From assembly GCA_009787745.1 (NCBI GenBank), contig WQST01000001.1, forward strand, positions 8,071 through 38,104: a stretch of 30,034 nt of DNA, read 5' to 3'. Numbering within the stretch: the stretch's first letter is position 1; the number at the start of each line of letters is the position of its first letter. The position numbers and the translations under genes are program-made. The notes below the pieces were generated by a model. That model was not told where the DNA came from, did not search any database, and saw only the letters and a program-made list of their open reading frames with translations. Source of the DNA: Lachnospiraceae bacterium (GTDB lineage Bacteria; Bacillota; Clostridia; Lachnospirales; Lachnospiraceae). Shown piece after piece: positions 8,194-15,970 of this stretch.

Positions 8194-9108
8194 TTACTCA
8201 TAATACGACTCATGAACTTCAAGCATCGCCGAGATTGCTTCCCACATCTCTAACTTCTGCATTCGTTCAATTAATTCTAAAAATAATCGCAAATATATTT
8301 CATAATTGATCGGACGCAGTGATTGCCGAATTATATTATTAAATTTTACTTTTGCGGCATTATAGCTGATAAAGTGTCTAAGATGCCGATTCAGGATATA
8401 AAACTCTCCGGCCATTCTATTATCCATATTTATGCAAATACCGTCGTCCAGCCGAAAAGCATCCAATAATACTTCAGGTAAAAAAATAATATCATATCTT
8501 TCCGCAATCCGTATGCTAAATTCCCAATCCCCTAAACATCTAAGCGTATCCAAAAAACCGCCGACACAATCCCAGGCTTCTTTGGTTATAAACATCGTTG
8601 GTGCGCCGATATCAGGTTGAAATAATAAATTAGAAAAATAGTCTGTTTGAATCTTTCCGCCGACAATGACCGAATCAAGCGGATTTTCACTCGAAAAATA
8701 CCTATATAAATGATAAACCATCCCAATATTGTCATTATCGCTGTCATTAATAAACTCTATTAATCGTGACAGCTTTTCCGTATACCATATATCATCACTG
8801 TCATTAAAAGCGATATATTTGCCTCGTGATACTGCTGCACCCGCGTTCCGCGCTCCCCCTTCACCCAAATTAGTGTCATTCTTTATATAGCGAATCCGCT
8901 CATCCTGATAAGAATCAACCAGCTCCTTTGTCCTATCAGTCGAACAATCATCGGCAATAATCAACTCAAAAGCAGTAAAACTTTGGTTCAAAACGCTATC
9001 AATAGACCGCCCAAGCACATTAACTCTATTATATGTGGGTATTATCACGCTTACTAATGGGATAGTATCATTTTCTTGAATAACTAGCATATCATCAATT
9101 TTGTCCAT
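8194..9108 (-). CDS. Family 2 glycosyltransferase
   Basis: A 304-residue GT-A enzyme. PLVSVIIPTYNRVNVLGRSI (about residues 17-36) is followed by LIIADDCSTDRTKELV, a NLGEGGARNAG segment and FNDSDDIWY, which holds the DxD-type motif. The middle has a GAPTMFITKEAWDCVGGF acceptor-region pattern. The last 80 residues form a helical tail (from EFYILNRHLRHF) also present in the second domain of the neighbouring protein at 9130-11109, so the two arose by duplication. The ATG at 9108 follows AAAGGA. It sits 21 nt after that neighbour and is probably co-transcribed with it. Confidence 0.9.
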   Translation of the reverse strand: MDKIDDMLVIQENDTIPLVSVIIPTYNRVNVLGRSIDSVLNQSFTAFELIIADDCSTDRTKELVDSYQDERIRYIKNDTNLGEGGARNAGAAVSRGKYIAFNDSDDIWYTEKLSRLIEFINDSDNDNIGMVYHLYRYFSSENPLDSVIVGGKIQTDYFSNLLFQPDIGAPTMFITKEAWDCVGGFLDTLRCLGDWEFSIRIAERYDIIFLPEVLLDAFRLDDGICINMDNRMAGEFYILNRHLRHFISYNAAKVKFNNIIRQSLRPINYEIYLRLFLELIERMQKLEMWEAISAMLEVHESYYE

Positions 9109-9129
9109 TCCTTTACCTAACCCTAAACT

Positions 9130-11109
9130 TTAATTACAAAATGATTTGTGAACATCCAACATCGCTTGAATTGCTTCAAACATCTTTAGTTGTTGCATTC
9201 TATCAATCGTTTCCTGAAATAAGCTCAAATACAATTGATAATTTTCGGGTCGCAGTGATTGCCTGATAATATGGTCCATTTTTACCCGCGCTGCTTGCTC
9301 ACTATTATAATATGGCAGATATTCATTCAGAATATAAAACTCCGCCTCCATTCTACTGGCAAACTCGGCATTTACACTACCCTTTGTGTGATACACATCA
9401 CATAACACTTCCGGTATACAGATTAAATCATATTTTTCCGCAACACGGATACTAAATTCCCAATCCTCAAAACATTTAATTTCTTCTGAAAATCCGCCGA
9501 CATCGTCCCATGCTTCTTTGGAAATCAACATCGTTGGAGTGCCAACGTCCGGCCAAAATAATAAATGCGAAAAATGTTCTGTTTGAAATTTTCCGCCATT
9601 AAATATAAAGTCATCCTCAGCAACCAAATACCGGTAAGGACAATAAACCATTCCGACATTATTAATACTGTCATTGCTAAAAGCGGCTAATTGTCTGGAT
9701 ATTTTCTCCTGATACCAGACATCATCGCTATCCTGAAAAGCAATATATTTACCTCGCGAAATTGCAACACCAATGTTTCTGGCTCGTCCTGCCCCTAAAT
9801 TAGATTCATTCTTAATATAATGAATCCGTTCATCCTGATAAGAATCCACCAACTCTTTTGTTCCATCAGTCGAACAATCATCAATAATAATTAACTCAAA
9901 ATGCGGATAGGTCTGACTCAAAACACTTTCAATCGAACGCCCGAGCACGTCGGCTCTATTATATGTTGGTATTATTACGCTTACTAACGGGTTCTGCTTA
10001 ATCATACCTAATGCCTTTTTTAGAGGTTCAACATACTTATCCATCACGCTATCTAAAATATCGTAATGGTCCTGATTTTCTCCGGAAGCAGTGGGATTAG
10101 GGATGCAATTATCCACATTTACGAATAAATCCTCAAGTGTAACACCCAAATCTTCTGTTACTATCGTTCCAGTAGTCGCTCTTCTTCTTGATCTTCTCTC
10201 AAAATATTCTTCCTTTGATTTAACATGATAATGATTAATCACAATTTTTTGAGACAGTCTTTTTTCTCCGTAGATATAACCATATAAATTACCGACCAGT
10301 TCATGGTTGTCTTCGTTTACGGTTATTCCGCTCAAATTATCGAACCAATGAGGATTAGATATCCGGATATCATCAAGCGGAACAGATAACGGTTTAATAA
10401 CACACTTAAAATGATTACTTTTCTCCGCGCGCATCTTGTAATTTTCAATTACCAATCCTTCTGGTTTCGTGATATGTCCGGAGGAATTAAAAGAACGCCA
10501 ATCTATCAAAAGTTGAGCGACATTCGGCGATAATTCACGCAAAAAGTCTGTTACTGTAGCAGTCGATAAAGGCACGATGAACTCATCAATATCAATGAAA
10601 GCAAACCATTCCGACTCATAGCGAAAACGAGTAACTACATCCCTATATGCGGGATATTGCTGTTTAATTCCAGGCCAGATAATACGCCTAACCACGCCTT
10701 TTTTTACGTAAGGCGCTAATATATCCGCTGTATTATCGGTAGAATCATTATCGTAAACAAAAAATTTCTCTATTCCTACTAAAAGATGATATTCAATCCA
10801 CTCTGCCAAATAAGACGCTTCATCTTTAGCGATTGCAACAATTGCTAAGCAACATTTTTTTTGTGACCGGTCTTCTTCCTGACCGATGTCGGCTAAATAT
10901 TTCTCTACTTTTGAAAAGATATCGGCAATTCGTATATTGTTATTCGAATAGACTTCAATATCATCTATATCTTCGTTAAGTTCTATAATCTTCTGTAATT
11001 GCTCAACAACAGAATCAATAGCTAGTTTTTTCACTTCCTCCGCAGAATTTTCGATAAAATAAGCTAATGATTCAATTAGCGGGGTTACGATGTTCACATT
11101 ATCAGTCAT
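9130..11109 (-). CDS. Two-domain glycosyltransferase (GT92-like plus GT2)
   Basis: 659 residues carrying two complete transferase modules. The first, about residues 85-320, is GT92-like: IVAIAKDEASYLAEWIEYH, YDNDSTDNTADILAPY, FIDIDEFIVP, IDWRSFNSSGH. The second, about 373-655, is GT2: PLVSVIIPTYNRADVLGRSI, IIDDCSTDGTKELV, FQDSDDVWY, GTPTMLISKEAWDDVGGF and a helical tail. The two halves correspond to the separate genes at 3604-4773 and 8194-9108. I chose the ATG at 11109 because GGAG lies about 8 nt upstream and the gene then starts 4 nt after the upstream stop; an earlier in-frame ATG at 11130 would overlap that gene. A fusion would let one polypeptide add two sugars in turn (inference). Confidence 0.88.
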   Translation of the reverse strand: MTDNVNIVTPLIESLAYFIENSAEEVKKLAIDSVVEQLQKIIELNEDIDDIEVYSNNNIRIADIFSKVEKYLADIGQEEDRSQKKCCLAIVAIAKDEASYLAEWIEYHLLVGIEKFFVYDNDSTDNTADILAPYVKKGVVRRIIWPGIKQQYPAYRDVVTRFRYESEWFAFIDIDEFIVPLSTATVTDFLRELSPNVAQLLIDWRSFNSSGHITKPEGLVIENYKMRAEKSNHFKCVIKPLSVPLDDIRISNPHWFDNLSGITVNEDNHELVGNLYGYIYGEKRLSQKIVINHYHVKSKEEYFERRSRRRATTGTIVTEDLGVTLEDLFVNVDNCIPNPTASGENQDHYDILDSVMDKYVEPLKKALGMIKQNPLVSVIIPTYNRADVLGRSIESVLSQTYPHFELIIIDDCSTDGTKELVDSYQDERIHYIKNESNLGAGRARNIGVAISRGKYIAFQDSDDVWYQEKISRQLAAFSNDSINNVGMVYCPYRYLVAEDDFIFNGGKFQTEHFSHLLFWPDVGTPTMLISKEAWDDVGGFSEEIKCFEDWEFSIRVAEKYDLICIPEVLCDVYHTKGSVNAEFASRMEAEFYILNEYLPYYNSEQAARVKMDHIIRQSLRPENYQLYLSLFQETIDRMQQLKMFEAIQAMLDVHKSFCN

Positions 11110-11113
11110 CACC

Positions 11114-11797
11114 TTATCTCCGGAGCACATGATATGTCTCTAAATACTTCTTCTGGTAAAACTCATAGGCTTTACCTGTACGCGGATTTCCGCAATCATG
11201 AATACACCACGCTTTAACCTGACCGGGAACCACCACCCGATAACCGGCTTGACGAAACTCAGTGCTTTGCGACACATCATAGAAATCCCAACCATCAAAT
11301 ATATCTTCCCGCCACGAAATATCTGCTTGTGTCGCCATTAGAAAGCCGTCAATTACTTCTACATCAGTTATATAACTATTCGAAATTTTGATATTTATAT
11401 TTGCATTAGTTTCTTGGGCTTTTTCTAAGCGATACAAGTTCCCTATACGCTCCGTCTCCCACATTACAGCATTCTTACTTAGTCTTGCCGCTCCAACCAT
11501 ACCAATCATACCAATGCTAGAATCTGATGCAAATATTTTTAGAATATGATGCAAGAAATATTTTTCACGAATAAACGTATCCTGATGAAGATATATCTTA
11601 TATTTCGCATTAGTTGAATTCATTCCTTCATTATATCCACCCGCCATCGAAACAGCATCTGGAATAACTAATGTATCAAACTCATAGCCTTCCGGTATGT
11701 TAAGTAATGATAAGTAGAGCAAACATTCATTAAGATATGTTTCATCATTACTACAAATAATGGCAGCGAACTTATGTTCGTCAGACTTCCTACGCAT
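11114..11797 (-). CDS. StrF-like glycosyltransferase, single domain
   Basis: A 227-residue protein of the Glyco_tranf_2_5/StrF-like group (PF13712). Key motifs are AAIICSNDETYLNECLLYL at the N-terminus, YKIYLHQDTFI (a HQD in place of the usual DxD), EVIDGFLMATQ, WREDIFDGWDFYDVSQS and VKAWCIHDCG. It matches the N-terminal third of the 624-residue protein at 12229-14103 almost motif for motif. Its start overlaps the upstream gene by 8 nt (ATGCGTAG), with GAGGTG about 12 nt before the ATG, so the two are translationally coupled. Substrate unknown; flagellin modification is inferred from context. Confidence 0.85.
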   Translation of the reverse strand: MRRKSDEHKFAAIICSNDETYLNECLLYLSLLNIPEGYEFDTLVIPDAVSMAGGYNEGMNSTNAKYKIYLHQDTFIREKYFLHHILKIFASDSSIGMIGMVGAARLSKNAVMWETERIGNLYRLEKAQETNANINIKISNSYITDVEVIDGFLMATQADISWREDIFDGWDFYDVSQSTEFRQAGYRVVVPGQVKAWCIHDCGNPRTGKAYEFYQKKYLETYHVLRR

Positions 11798-12239
11798 ACT
11801 TCGCGTTCACCTCATGAATTCTTGCTATAATCTTATCACTGTCTTCGGTATAGCGCGTTACTATTTCATTAAAGGCTGTGTTACTGATGTCTAAATCGCA
11901 GATTAGTTTAATTGATTCAAGACATAATTCGAGCGGAAAATCATTCTCTAAACGAAAAAATGAATGCCTGACCAATTGAAGCTTATACATCACATCTTCG
12001 ACATTTCTTACATTGGTAAAAATTGATTTCTCACCCTGCGCAACTTCTGTGAGCCATATCTTTTGAAATAAATATGTATAACGAATACCGTCATCATTCT
12101 GAAACAATTCGGCATCTGTTTCGTTAAGTAATTTAATTGATTTAAGCAGAGAATGACTATCACCGCTGGATAATAAAGCATCTAATTCTCGTCGCGTTCC
12201 CGTAATTAGAACATTTAAGTCTTTCACGTCAGCTCTCAT
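11790..12239 (-). CDS. Helical protein of unknown function, paralogue of 14151-14585
   Basis: About 149 residues, predicted mostly helical, no signal peptide or membrane segment. I do not recognise a named family. It shares an unmistakable core with the protein at 14151-14585: N/KDDGxRY, F-x-x-IW-x-x-EV-x-x-GE-x-x-IF, LVRHxxFRLENDFPxxLCLE and IARIxE. Both copies sit immediately upstream of a StrF-like transferase gene. The start is uncertain: the ATG at 12239 overlaps the upstream stop by 11 nt, an in-frame ATG at 12251 is also possible, and neither has a clear ribosome site, so coupling is likely. A role as an accessory or partner of the transferase is inference from the repeated pairing. 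Confidence 0.75.
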   Translation of the reverse strand: MRADVKDLNVLITGTRRELDALLSSGDSHSLLKSIKLLNETDAELFQNDDGIRYTYLFQKIWLTEVAQGEKSIFTNVRNVEDVMYKLQLVRHSFFRLENDFPLELCLESIKLICDLDISNTAFNEIVTRYTEDSDKIIARIHEVNAKYA

Positions 12240-14103
12240 TTTTTGATTCATCAACAATCTTTATCATTTTTTCCAGTATCTGCGGATAAGTATAACAGCG
12301 CTTCACTTTGTTATAACCAGCGAGCGCAATTTTCGCCCGTTGCTTTTCATGCGACAGATAGTATTTTACTTTCTCCAAAAGCTCTTCCATACTTTCAAAG
12401 AGAACAATCTCTTTGTCTGGTACAAACAACTCGGTTAAATCTTTCTGATAATTGCTCATAACAAATCCACCGACACTCATGATTTCAAATATTCTGAGCG
12501 GTACGCCGGTTTCAATACTCCTTAGGGTAATATTCAGATTAATCTTACTTAAATGATAAACTTTCGGAGCATCAACATAAGAATTCACCGGGTCATGAAC
12601 GATTACTTTTTTGGGTATACACCTTTTGCTCCAAGTATACAAATGGACATCGTATAGCTTTGACAATTCCTTAAGAACCCGAACCCTATCACGATGTGTA
12701 ATGATTCGTGCAAGCGAAGCTTCATAAAAACGCCTATTGGGAATATTAAAGCTCTTAAAGGCATCAACTCTGGCATCGGCAATAATCTCGGCAGTTTCTT
12801 CTGGCAGCAAATCGAATACCGAACTGTCACGATGCCAATTGAGAACCATTTTATCCAGATACTCATCAATGTCGCGCATCGTACGTTCTTTAAGTTCTTT
12901 GGGTATGTCTGGTCTGCTTAACGCGCGCGGATAACTTTCATAATATGCTGATTCATAAAGACTGGCAACTAACGCAATATCATGACGATATTTCTTTTCA
13001 TCTTCTTTTGTAATAATTAAGCCGCTCATTTGCGTCACATTCGCCGCTAAATGCATATAATTAAGATGAGCGTGTCCCTTACCTTCCGCTTTCATCCTCT
13101 CCATTTCTTTTTTGTCCATGGAGAAAGCAAAGGTCGTCGGATACATCGCAAACCAGCCGTTTAACTCCTTAAGCGGCGAATCCCAAGCCCAAGCAATATA
13201 AGGGACACCCACTTCATGACAAGCCTGAGCAATCTCAGGGGATAAATCAAAGGTTATCACATAATCGGCATAATGATCCCGCAATCGCTCGGCGAAATCA
13301 TCTTTGTCCTGTTCATCATATTCTTGAATATGCACTTCCTTCTTTTCAATACATACCTCGTGACCAAGTTCGATAAGTCCCCACGGTATATGCTTTGAAT
13401 GAACAACATCGGTAACCGTATATAAAAACCTTTTGACCGGCGGGAAAAATTCACTGTAAGCCGCTATTAGCTTTCTCCGATAACGTTCATAAGCATCGCC
13501 AATATAAGGAATGCCGCAATCATGGATACACCACGCTTTTTCCTGACCTGGAATGACAATCTGGTAACCACGCCGACGAAACTCCAGACACTGTGATACA
13601 TCATAAAAATCCCAACCGTCGAAAATATCTTCACGCCACGGTATGTCGTATTGAGTGGCTATCAATAAACCATCGACGACTTCCACCTCCATTAACCCCT
13701 CGGTCAAAATATCTATCTCCAGCTCTGGTTCCATCTCTTTCATTTGATTAAGGCGATAAAAATTGCCTATCCGCCTTTCATTCCACATGACACCAGTTGA
13801 ACTAAGTTTCACGGCTCCCATCGTTCCAATCATTCCGATTGATGCGTCGCGACGGAATATTTCAATAATATCCGATAAAAAATTCTGGTTGCGGATAAAA
13901 GTATCCTGATGCAAATAAATCTTATACTTTGCATCGGATGCGTTCATCCCTTCATTATAACCAGCTGTCATTGATTTGGCATCGGGAATAACAAGAGTAT
14001 CAATAGCAAACCTTTCCGGGATATTTAAAAGCGAAAGATAATTAAAGCACTCATTCAGATATGCTTCATTATTAGTGCACATTATAAAAGTAATTTTTTC
14101 CAT
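12229..14103 (-). CDS. StrF-like plus CgeB-like two-domain glycosyltransferase
   Basis: 624 residues. The N-terminal domain, about 1-215, is StrF-like (Glyco_tranf_2_5): FIMCTNNEAYLNECFNYL, YKIYLHQDTFI, VVDGLLIATQ, WREDIFDGWDFYDVSQC, AWCIHDCG. The remainder, about 222-620, resembles DUF3880 followed by Glyco_trans_1_2 (CgeB-like): IPYIAWAWDSPL, VHLYTWSK, VYHLSKINLNITLRSIETGVPLR, FEIMSVGGFVMSNY and a C-terminal helical end. I chose the ATG at 14103 with GGAG 5 nt upstream instead of a TTG seven codons earlier. The two catalytic-looking modules could add two sugars in succession. It lies 47 nt after the helical protein gene and overlaps the next one by 11 nt. Confidence 0.87.
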   Translation of the reverse strand: MEKITFIMCTNNEAYLNECFNYLSLLNIPERFAIDTLVIPDAKSMTAGYNEGMNASDAKYKIYLHQDTFIRNQNFLSDIIEIFRRDASIGMIGTMGAVKLSSTGVMWNERRIGNFYRLNQMKEMEPELEIDILTEGLMEVEVVDGLLIATQYDIPWREDIFDGWDFYDVSQCLEFRRRGYQIVIPGQEKAWCIHDCGIPYIGDAYERYRRKLIAAYSEFFPPVKRFLYTVTDVVHSKHIPWGLIELGHEVCIEKKEVHIQEYDEQDKDDFAERLRDHYADYVITFDLSPEIAQACHEVGVPYIAWAWDSPLKELNGWFAMYPTTFAFSMDKKEMERMKAEGKGHAHLNYMHLAANVTQMSGLIITKEDEKKYRHDIALVASLYESAYYESYPRALSRPDIPKELKERTMRDIDEYLDKMVLNWHRDSSVFDLLPEETAEIIADARVDAFKSFNIPNRRFYEASLARIITHRDRVRVLKELSKLYDVHLYTWSKRCIPKKVIVHDPVNSYVDAPKVYHLSKINLNITLRSIETGVPLRIFEIMSVGGFVMSNYQKDLTELFVPDKEIVLFESMEELLEKVKYYLSHEKQRAKIALAGYNKVKRCYTYPQILEKMIKIVDESKNES

Positions 14104-14150
14104 TATTACTCCCATGCTTGTCAAACCTGCGAATTGGATCGCAAGTCACT

Positions 14151-14585
14151 TCAAGATGTTATTTCTTTGATTCTGGCAATTACTCTGTCACCATCTTCAA
14201 TTCTACCGCTCAGAAACTCCCGAATCGCTGTTTCACTCAAACCGAAATCCGAAATAATCTGTATAGCTTCGAGACATAAATCAGGCGGAAAATCGTTTTC
14301 CAAGCGAAACAGGGCATGTCTAACTAAGCGGCATTTTTCAAGAATATCATTAACACTATGAACACCGTTAAAAATATCTTGCTCTCCCTTTACTACTTCA
14401 TTCATCCAAATGTTTTTAAACATTCTGGCATAGCGGAGTCCATCGTCTTTTCTAAGCAATACAGCCCATGTCTGCTCCAATAATCCACTCATCTTCACAA
14501 GTGATTCACGGTCGCCCATACTTAATAAAACATCAAGCTGGTGATGAATTTTGGTTATGGTTTTTTTCATATTCTCTTCTGTCAT
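14151..14585 (-). CDS. Helical protein of unknown function next to flagellin copy B
   Basis: 144 residues, largely helical and charged, with no recognised domain, signal peptide or membrane segment. It is a paralogue of 11790-12239; shared positions include KDDGLRY, the FKNIWMNEVVKGEQDIF pattern, LVRHALFRLENDFP and RVIARIKE. It is the first gene downstream of flagellin copy B, just past that gene's terminator, and it precedes a StrF-like transferase. The ATG at 14585 has GAGGTAAAG 12 nt upstream; an ATG five codons later is an alternative start. I see no good promoter in the 60 nt before it, so the island may depend partly on read-through from the flagellin promoter. Confidence 0.75.
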   Translation of the reverse strand: MTEENMKKTITKIHHQLDVLLSMGDRESLVKMSGLLEQTWAVLLRKDDGLRYARMFKNIWMNEVVKGEQDIFNGVHSVNDILEKCRLVRHALFRLENDFPPDLCLEAIQIISDFGLSETAIREFLSGRIEDGDRVIARIKEITS

Positions 14586-14632
14586 ATTTATACTTTACCT
14601 CAGTTAATGCCTAAAAGCAAGCACAAAGTTAC

Positions 14633-14680
14633 TGCAAAACAAAAACTGATAGTATACGGTATTTCGCCGATACTATCAGT
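14633..14680 (-). terminator. Intrinsic terminator of flagellin copy B
   Basis: ACTGATAGTAT (14645-14655) pairs perfectly with ATACTATCAGT (14670-14680), with further CGG/CCG pairing inside. On the minus strand it is followed by TTTTTGTTTTG. It lies 22 nt after the flagellin stop, separating flagellin from the glycosylation island. Confidence 0.85.
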
Positions 14681-14701
14681 TCATGCATTATGTTTATTTT
14701 A

Positions 14702-15583
14702 TTATCCAAGTAAGGATAATACACCCTGATTTGATTGGTTGGCTTGTGCCAGCATTGCCTGACCTGCCTGTGCCAAGATATTGTTATTCGCGAATCTAAC
14801 CATCTCTGTCGCCATATCGGTATCACGGACTTGTGATTCAGCGGCTGTAGTGTTCTCTACGACGTTCTTAAGGTTAGCAATGGTATGCTCTAAGCGGTTC
14901 TGGACGGCACCCATGTCGGAACGCATCGTCGATACGGTTTTAAGAGCGGCTTTAATGTTAGACACGGTTCCTTTGATTTTGTCATAATCAGGTGCTCCTG
15001 CGATACCCGAAGGATCCGTTGTCGTTACATCTAATGTATCCGGTGTTGATCTGTAGTCACCTGCTTTTGCGGTAATGGATACCCAGTTCATGTTCTGAAT
15101 AGTAATTCTAATCTGGTTCGCGTCAGCAACTTCTGCACCTACCTGAATTCTCTTACCTTCTGAGAACTCACCATTGAGCAACATCTGTTCATTAAAGGTA
15201 GTTGTTTCGGAAACACGGTCGATTTCCATTTTCAGAGCATTAAGCTCAGATTGGATATATTCACGGTCTGTTGTCTGTAATGTTTCGTTACCGGCTTTAA
15301 TAGCAAGTTCGTTCATGCGTTGAAGCATATCATGTACTTCACCTAAAGCACCTTCTGCTGTTTGTAAGCAAGAAATTCCGTCTTGGGCATTAGCTGTCGC
15401 TTGTGTAAGACCGCGGATCTGGCGTCTCATTTTCTCCGAGATAGCAAGTCCGGCAGCATCGTCGGCAGCGCGGTTGATTTTGTAACCTGATGAAAGTTTC
15501 TCGGTTGATTTAGCCTGTGATGAGGTGGTGATGCCTAACATTCTATTTGAGTTCATTGCGGTTAAGTTATGTTGTACTACCAT
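14702..15583 (-). CDS. hag: Flagellin, copy B
   Basis: 293 residues, short for a flagellin: essentially the conserved D0/D1 N-terminal region (MVVQHNLTAMNSNRMLG, then the SSGYKINRAADDAAGLAISE segment) and C-terminal region (NRLEHTIANLKNVVENTTAAES, ending LLG), with a variable part of only about 40 residues at roughly 170-212. That part is rich in Ser/Thr and is a plausible O-glycosylation area. Flagellin is exported through the flagellar type III apparatus and polymerises into the filament. An open frame continues 13 codons upstream, but the ATG at 15583 gives the canonical N-terminus and has a strong AAGGAGGA site. Copy A differs mainly in the variable part and near residue 18. Leader hairpins suggest CsrA control. 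The symbol follows Bacillus usage. Confidence 0.97.
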   Translation of the reverse strand: MVVQHNLTAMNSNRMLGITTSSQAKSTEKLSSGYKINRAADDAAGLAISEKMRRQIRGLTQATANAQDGISCLQTAEGALGEVHDMLQRMNELAIKAGNETLQTTDREYIQSELNALKMEIDRVSETTTFNEQMLLNGEFSEGKRIQVGAEVADANQIRITIQNMNWVSITAKAGDYRSTPDTLDVTTTDPSGIAGAPDYDKIKGTVSNIKAALKTVSTMRSDMGAVQNRLEHTIANLKNVVENTTAAESQVRDTDMATEMVRFANNNILAQAGQAMLAQANQSNQGVLSLLG

Positions 15584-15604
15584 TGATTTATCCTCCTTGA
15601 AGTA

Positions 15605-15625
15605 GATAGCGCCCCTGCGCATATC
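15605..15625 (-). promoter_or_regulatory. Leader hairpin next to the flagellin copy B ribosome site
   Basis: On the minus strand GATA-T-GCGC and GCGC-TATC pair around an AGGG loop with one bulged T. The hairpin ends 7 nt before AAGGAGGA (15598-15591). Its TATC arm could instead pair with the GATA that overlaps the ribosome site (15589-15592), giving two mutually exclusive folds that would expose or cover the site. The structure is seen in sequence; a regulatory function is inferred. Confidence 0.5.
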
Positions 15626-15714
15626 TTTCCTTTAATTGGTGTGTTATTCCTACTTGTATTATTTTATGTGCTAATTGTGATGTTAAATTATGAACATTTG
15701 GTAACCGGTTTGTT

Positions 15715-15730
15715 AAGTAATCCTTTACTT
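15715..15730 (-). promoter_or_regulatory. AGGA-loop hairpin at the 5' end of the flagellin copy B leader (candidate CsrA site)
   Basis: Perfect stem AAGTAA/TTACTT with loop AGGA, starting at about the first transcribed base predicted from the sigma-28 promoter at 15738-15764. A GGA in a short hairpin loop is the preferred CsrA target, and csrA is encoded at 22915-23133. Confidence 0.6.
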
Positions 15731-15737
15731 GAATAAT

Positions 15738-15764
15738 ATATCGGAAGCATTCGAAAATACTTTA
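15738..15764 (-). promoter_or_regulatory. Sigma-28 promoter, proximal, of flagellin copy B
   Basis: TAAA (15764-15761), 15-nt spacer, TCCGATAT (15745-15738) on the minus strand, close to the SigD/FliA consensus TAAA-N15-GCCGATAA. The spacing and the -10 element match those at flgM, flaG and flagellin copy A. The leader to the ATG at 15583 is about 150 nt. Confidence 0.85.
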
Positions 15765-15777
15765 GCTTTTTTTGAAA

Positions 15778-15813
15778 AAATTTTTAACACGAAAAACAGA
15801 CGATAAAAAATCG
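15778..15813 (-). terminator. Possible weak terminator between the two flagellin copy B promoters
   Basis: On the minus strand GGCGAT and ATCGTC (one G-T pair) enclose a TTTTT loop at about 15813-15797, followed by TGTTTTTC and further T-rich sequence. It could end a short RNA begun at the distal promoter. The stem is short, so this is tentative. Confidence 0.35.
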
Positions 15814-15875
15814 CCATGCCATCATAATACAAAAGATGCCGCATGCCGATTTGAACGGTAGACGATTCTTATAGC

Positions 15876-15887
15876 CGCATCCTTGCG
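15876..15887 (-). promoter_or_regulatory. AGGA-loop hairpin (candidate CsrA site)
   Basis: CGCA-AGGA-TGCG on the minus strand: a perfect 4-bp GC-rich stem, extended by one T-G pair, with AGGA in the loop. It lies 15 nt downstream of the similar hairpin at 15903-15920. Confidence 0.5.
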
Positions 15888-15902
15888 AGAAATATTGTTA
15901 TA

Positions 15903-15920
15903 TAAGATATCCTTATCTTA
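15903..15920 (-). promoter_or_regulatory. AGGA-loop hairpin (candidate CsrA site) below the distal promoter
   Basis: TAAGATA-AGGA-TATCTTA on the minus strand: a perfect 7-bp stem with AGGA as loop. It begins about 10 nt downstream of the -10 element at 15931-15938, so it would lie at or near the 5' end of that transcript, as the 15715-15730 hairpin does for the proximal promoter. Confidence 0.5.
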
Positions 15921-15930
15921 CTTATAGTAT

Positions 15931-15957
15931 ATATCGGTAAAAATTATAACTAACTTA
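15931..15957 (-). promoter_or_regulatory. Sigma-28-like promoter, distal, upstream of flagellin copy B
   Basis: TAAG (15957-15954), 15-nt spacer, ACCGATAT (15938-15931) on the minus strand. The TAAG and the spacing equal those of the flaG promoter, and ACCGATAT is also used at flgL. It lies 14 nt beyond the toxin stop and about 190 nt upstream of the proximal flagellin promoter. Between the two promoters I see no convincing ORF, only the AGGA hairpins and a weak terminator-like element. Confidence 0.55.
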
Positions 15958-15970
15958 ATAGTGATATTAA

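Noticed and set aside
14586..14640. Search for a promoter of the glycosylation island after the terminator of flagellin copy B
   Set aside because: Only poor TTGTGC/TTGCAG-like hexamers with no matching -10 at normal spacing, so I do not call one.
14814..14820. ATATCGG on the plus strand inside flagellin copy B, and the same at 16829-16835 in copy A, resembling a sigma-28 -10 element
   Set aside because: It arises from the conserved codons of the DTDMATEM motif; the -35 position reads TGAA and it lies inside the coding sequence.
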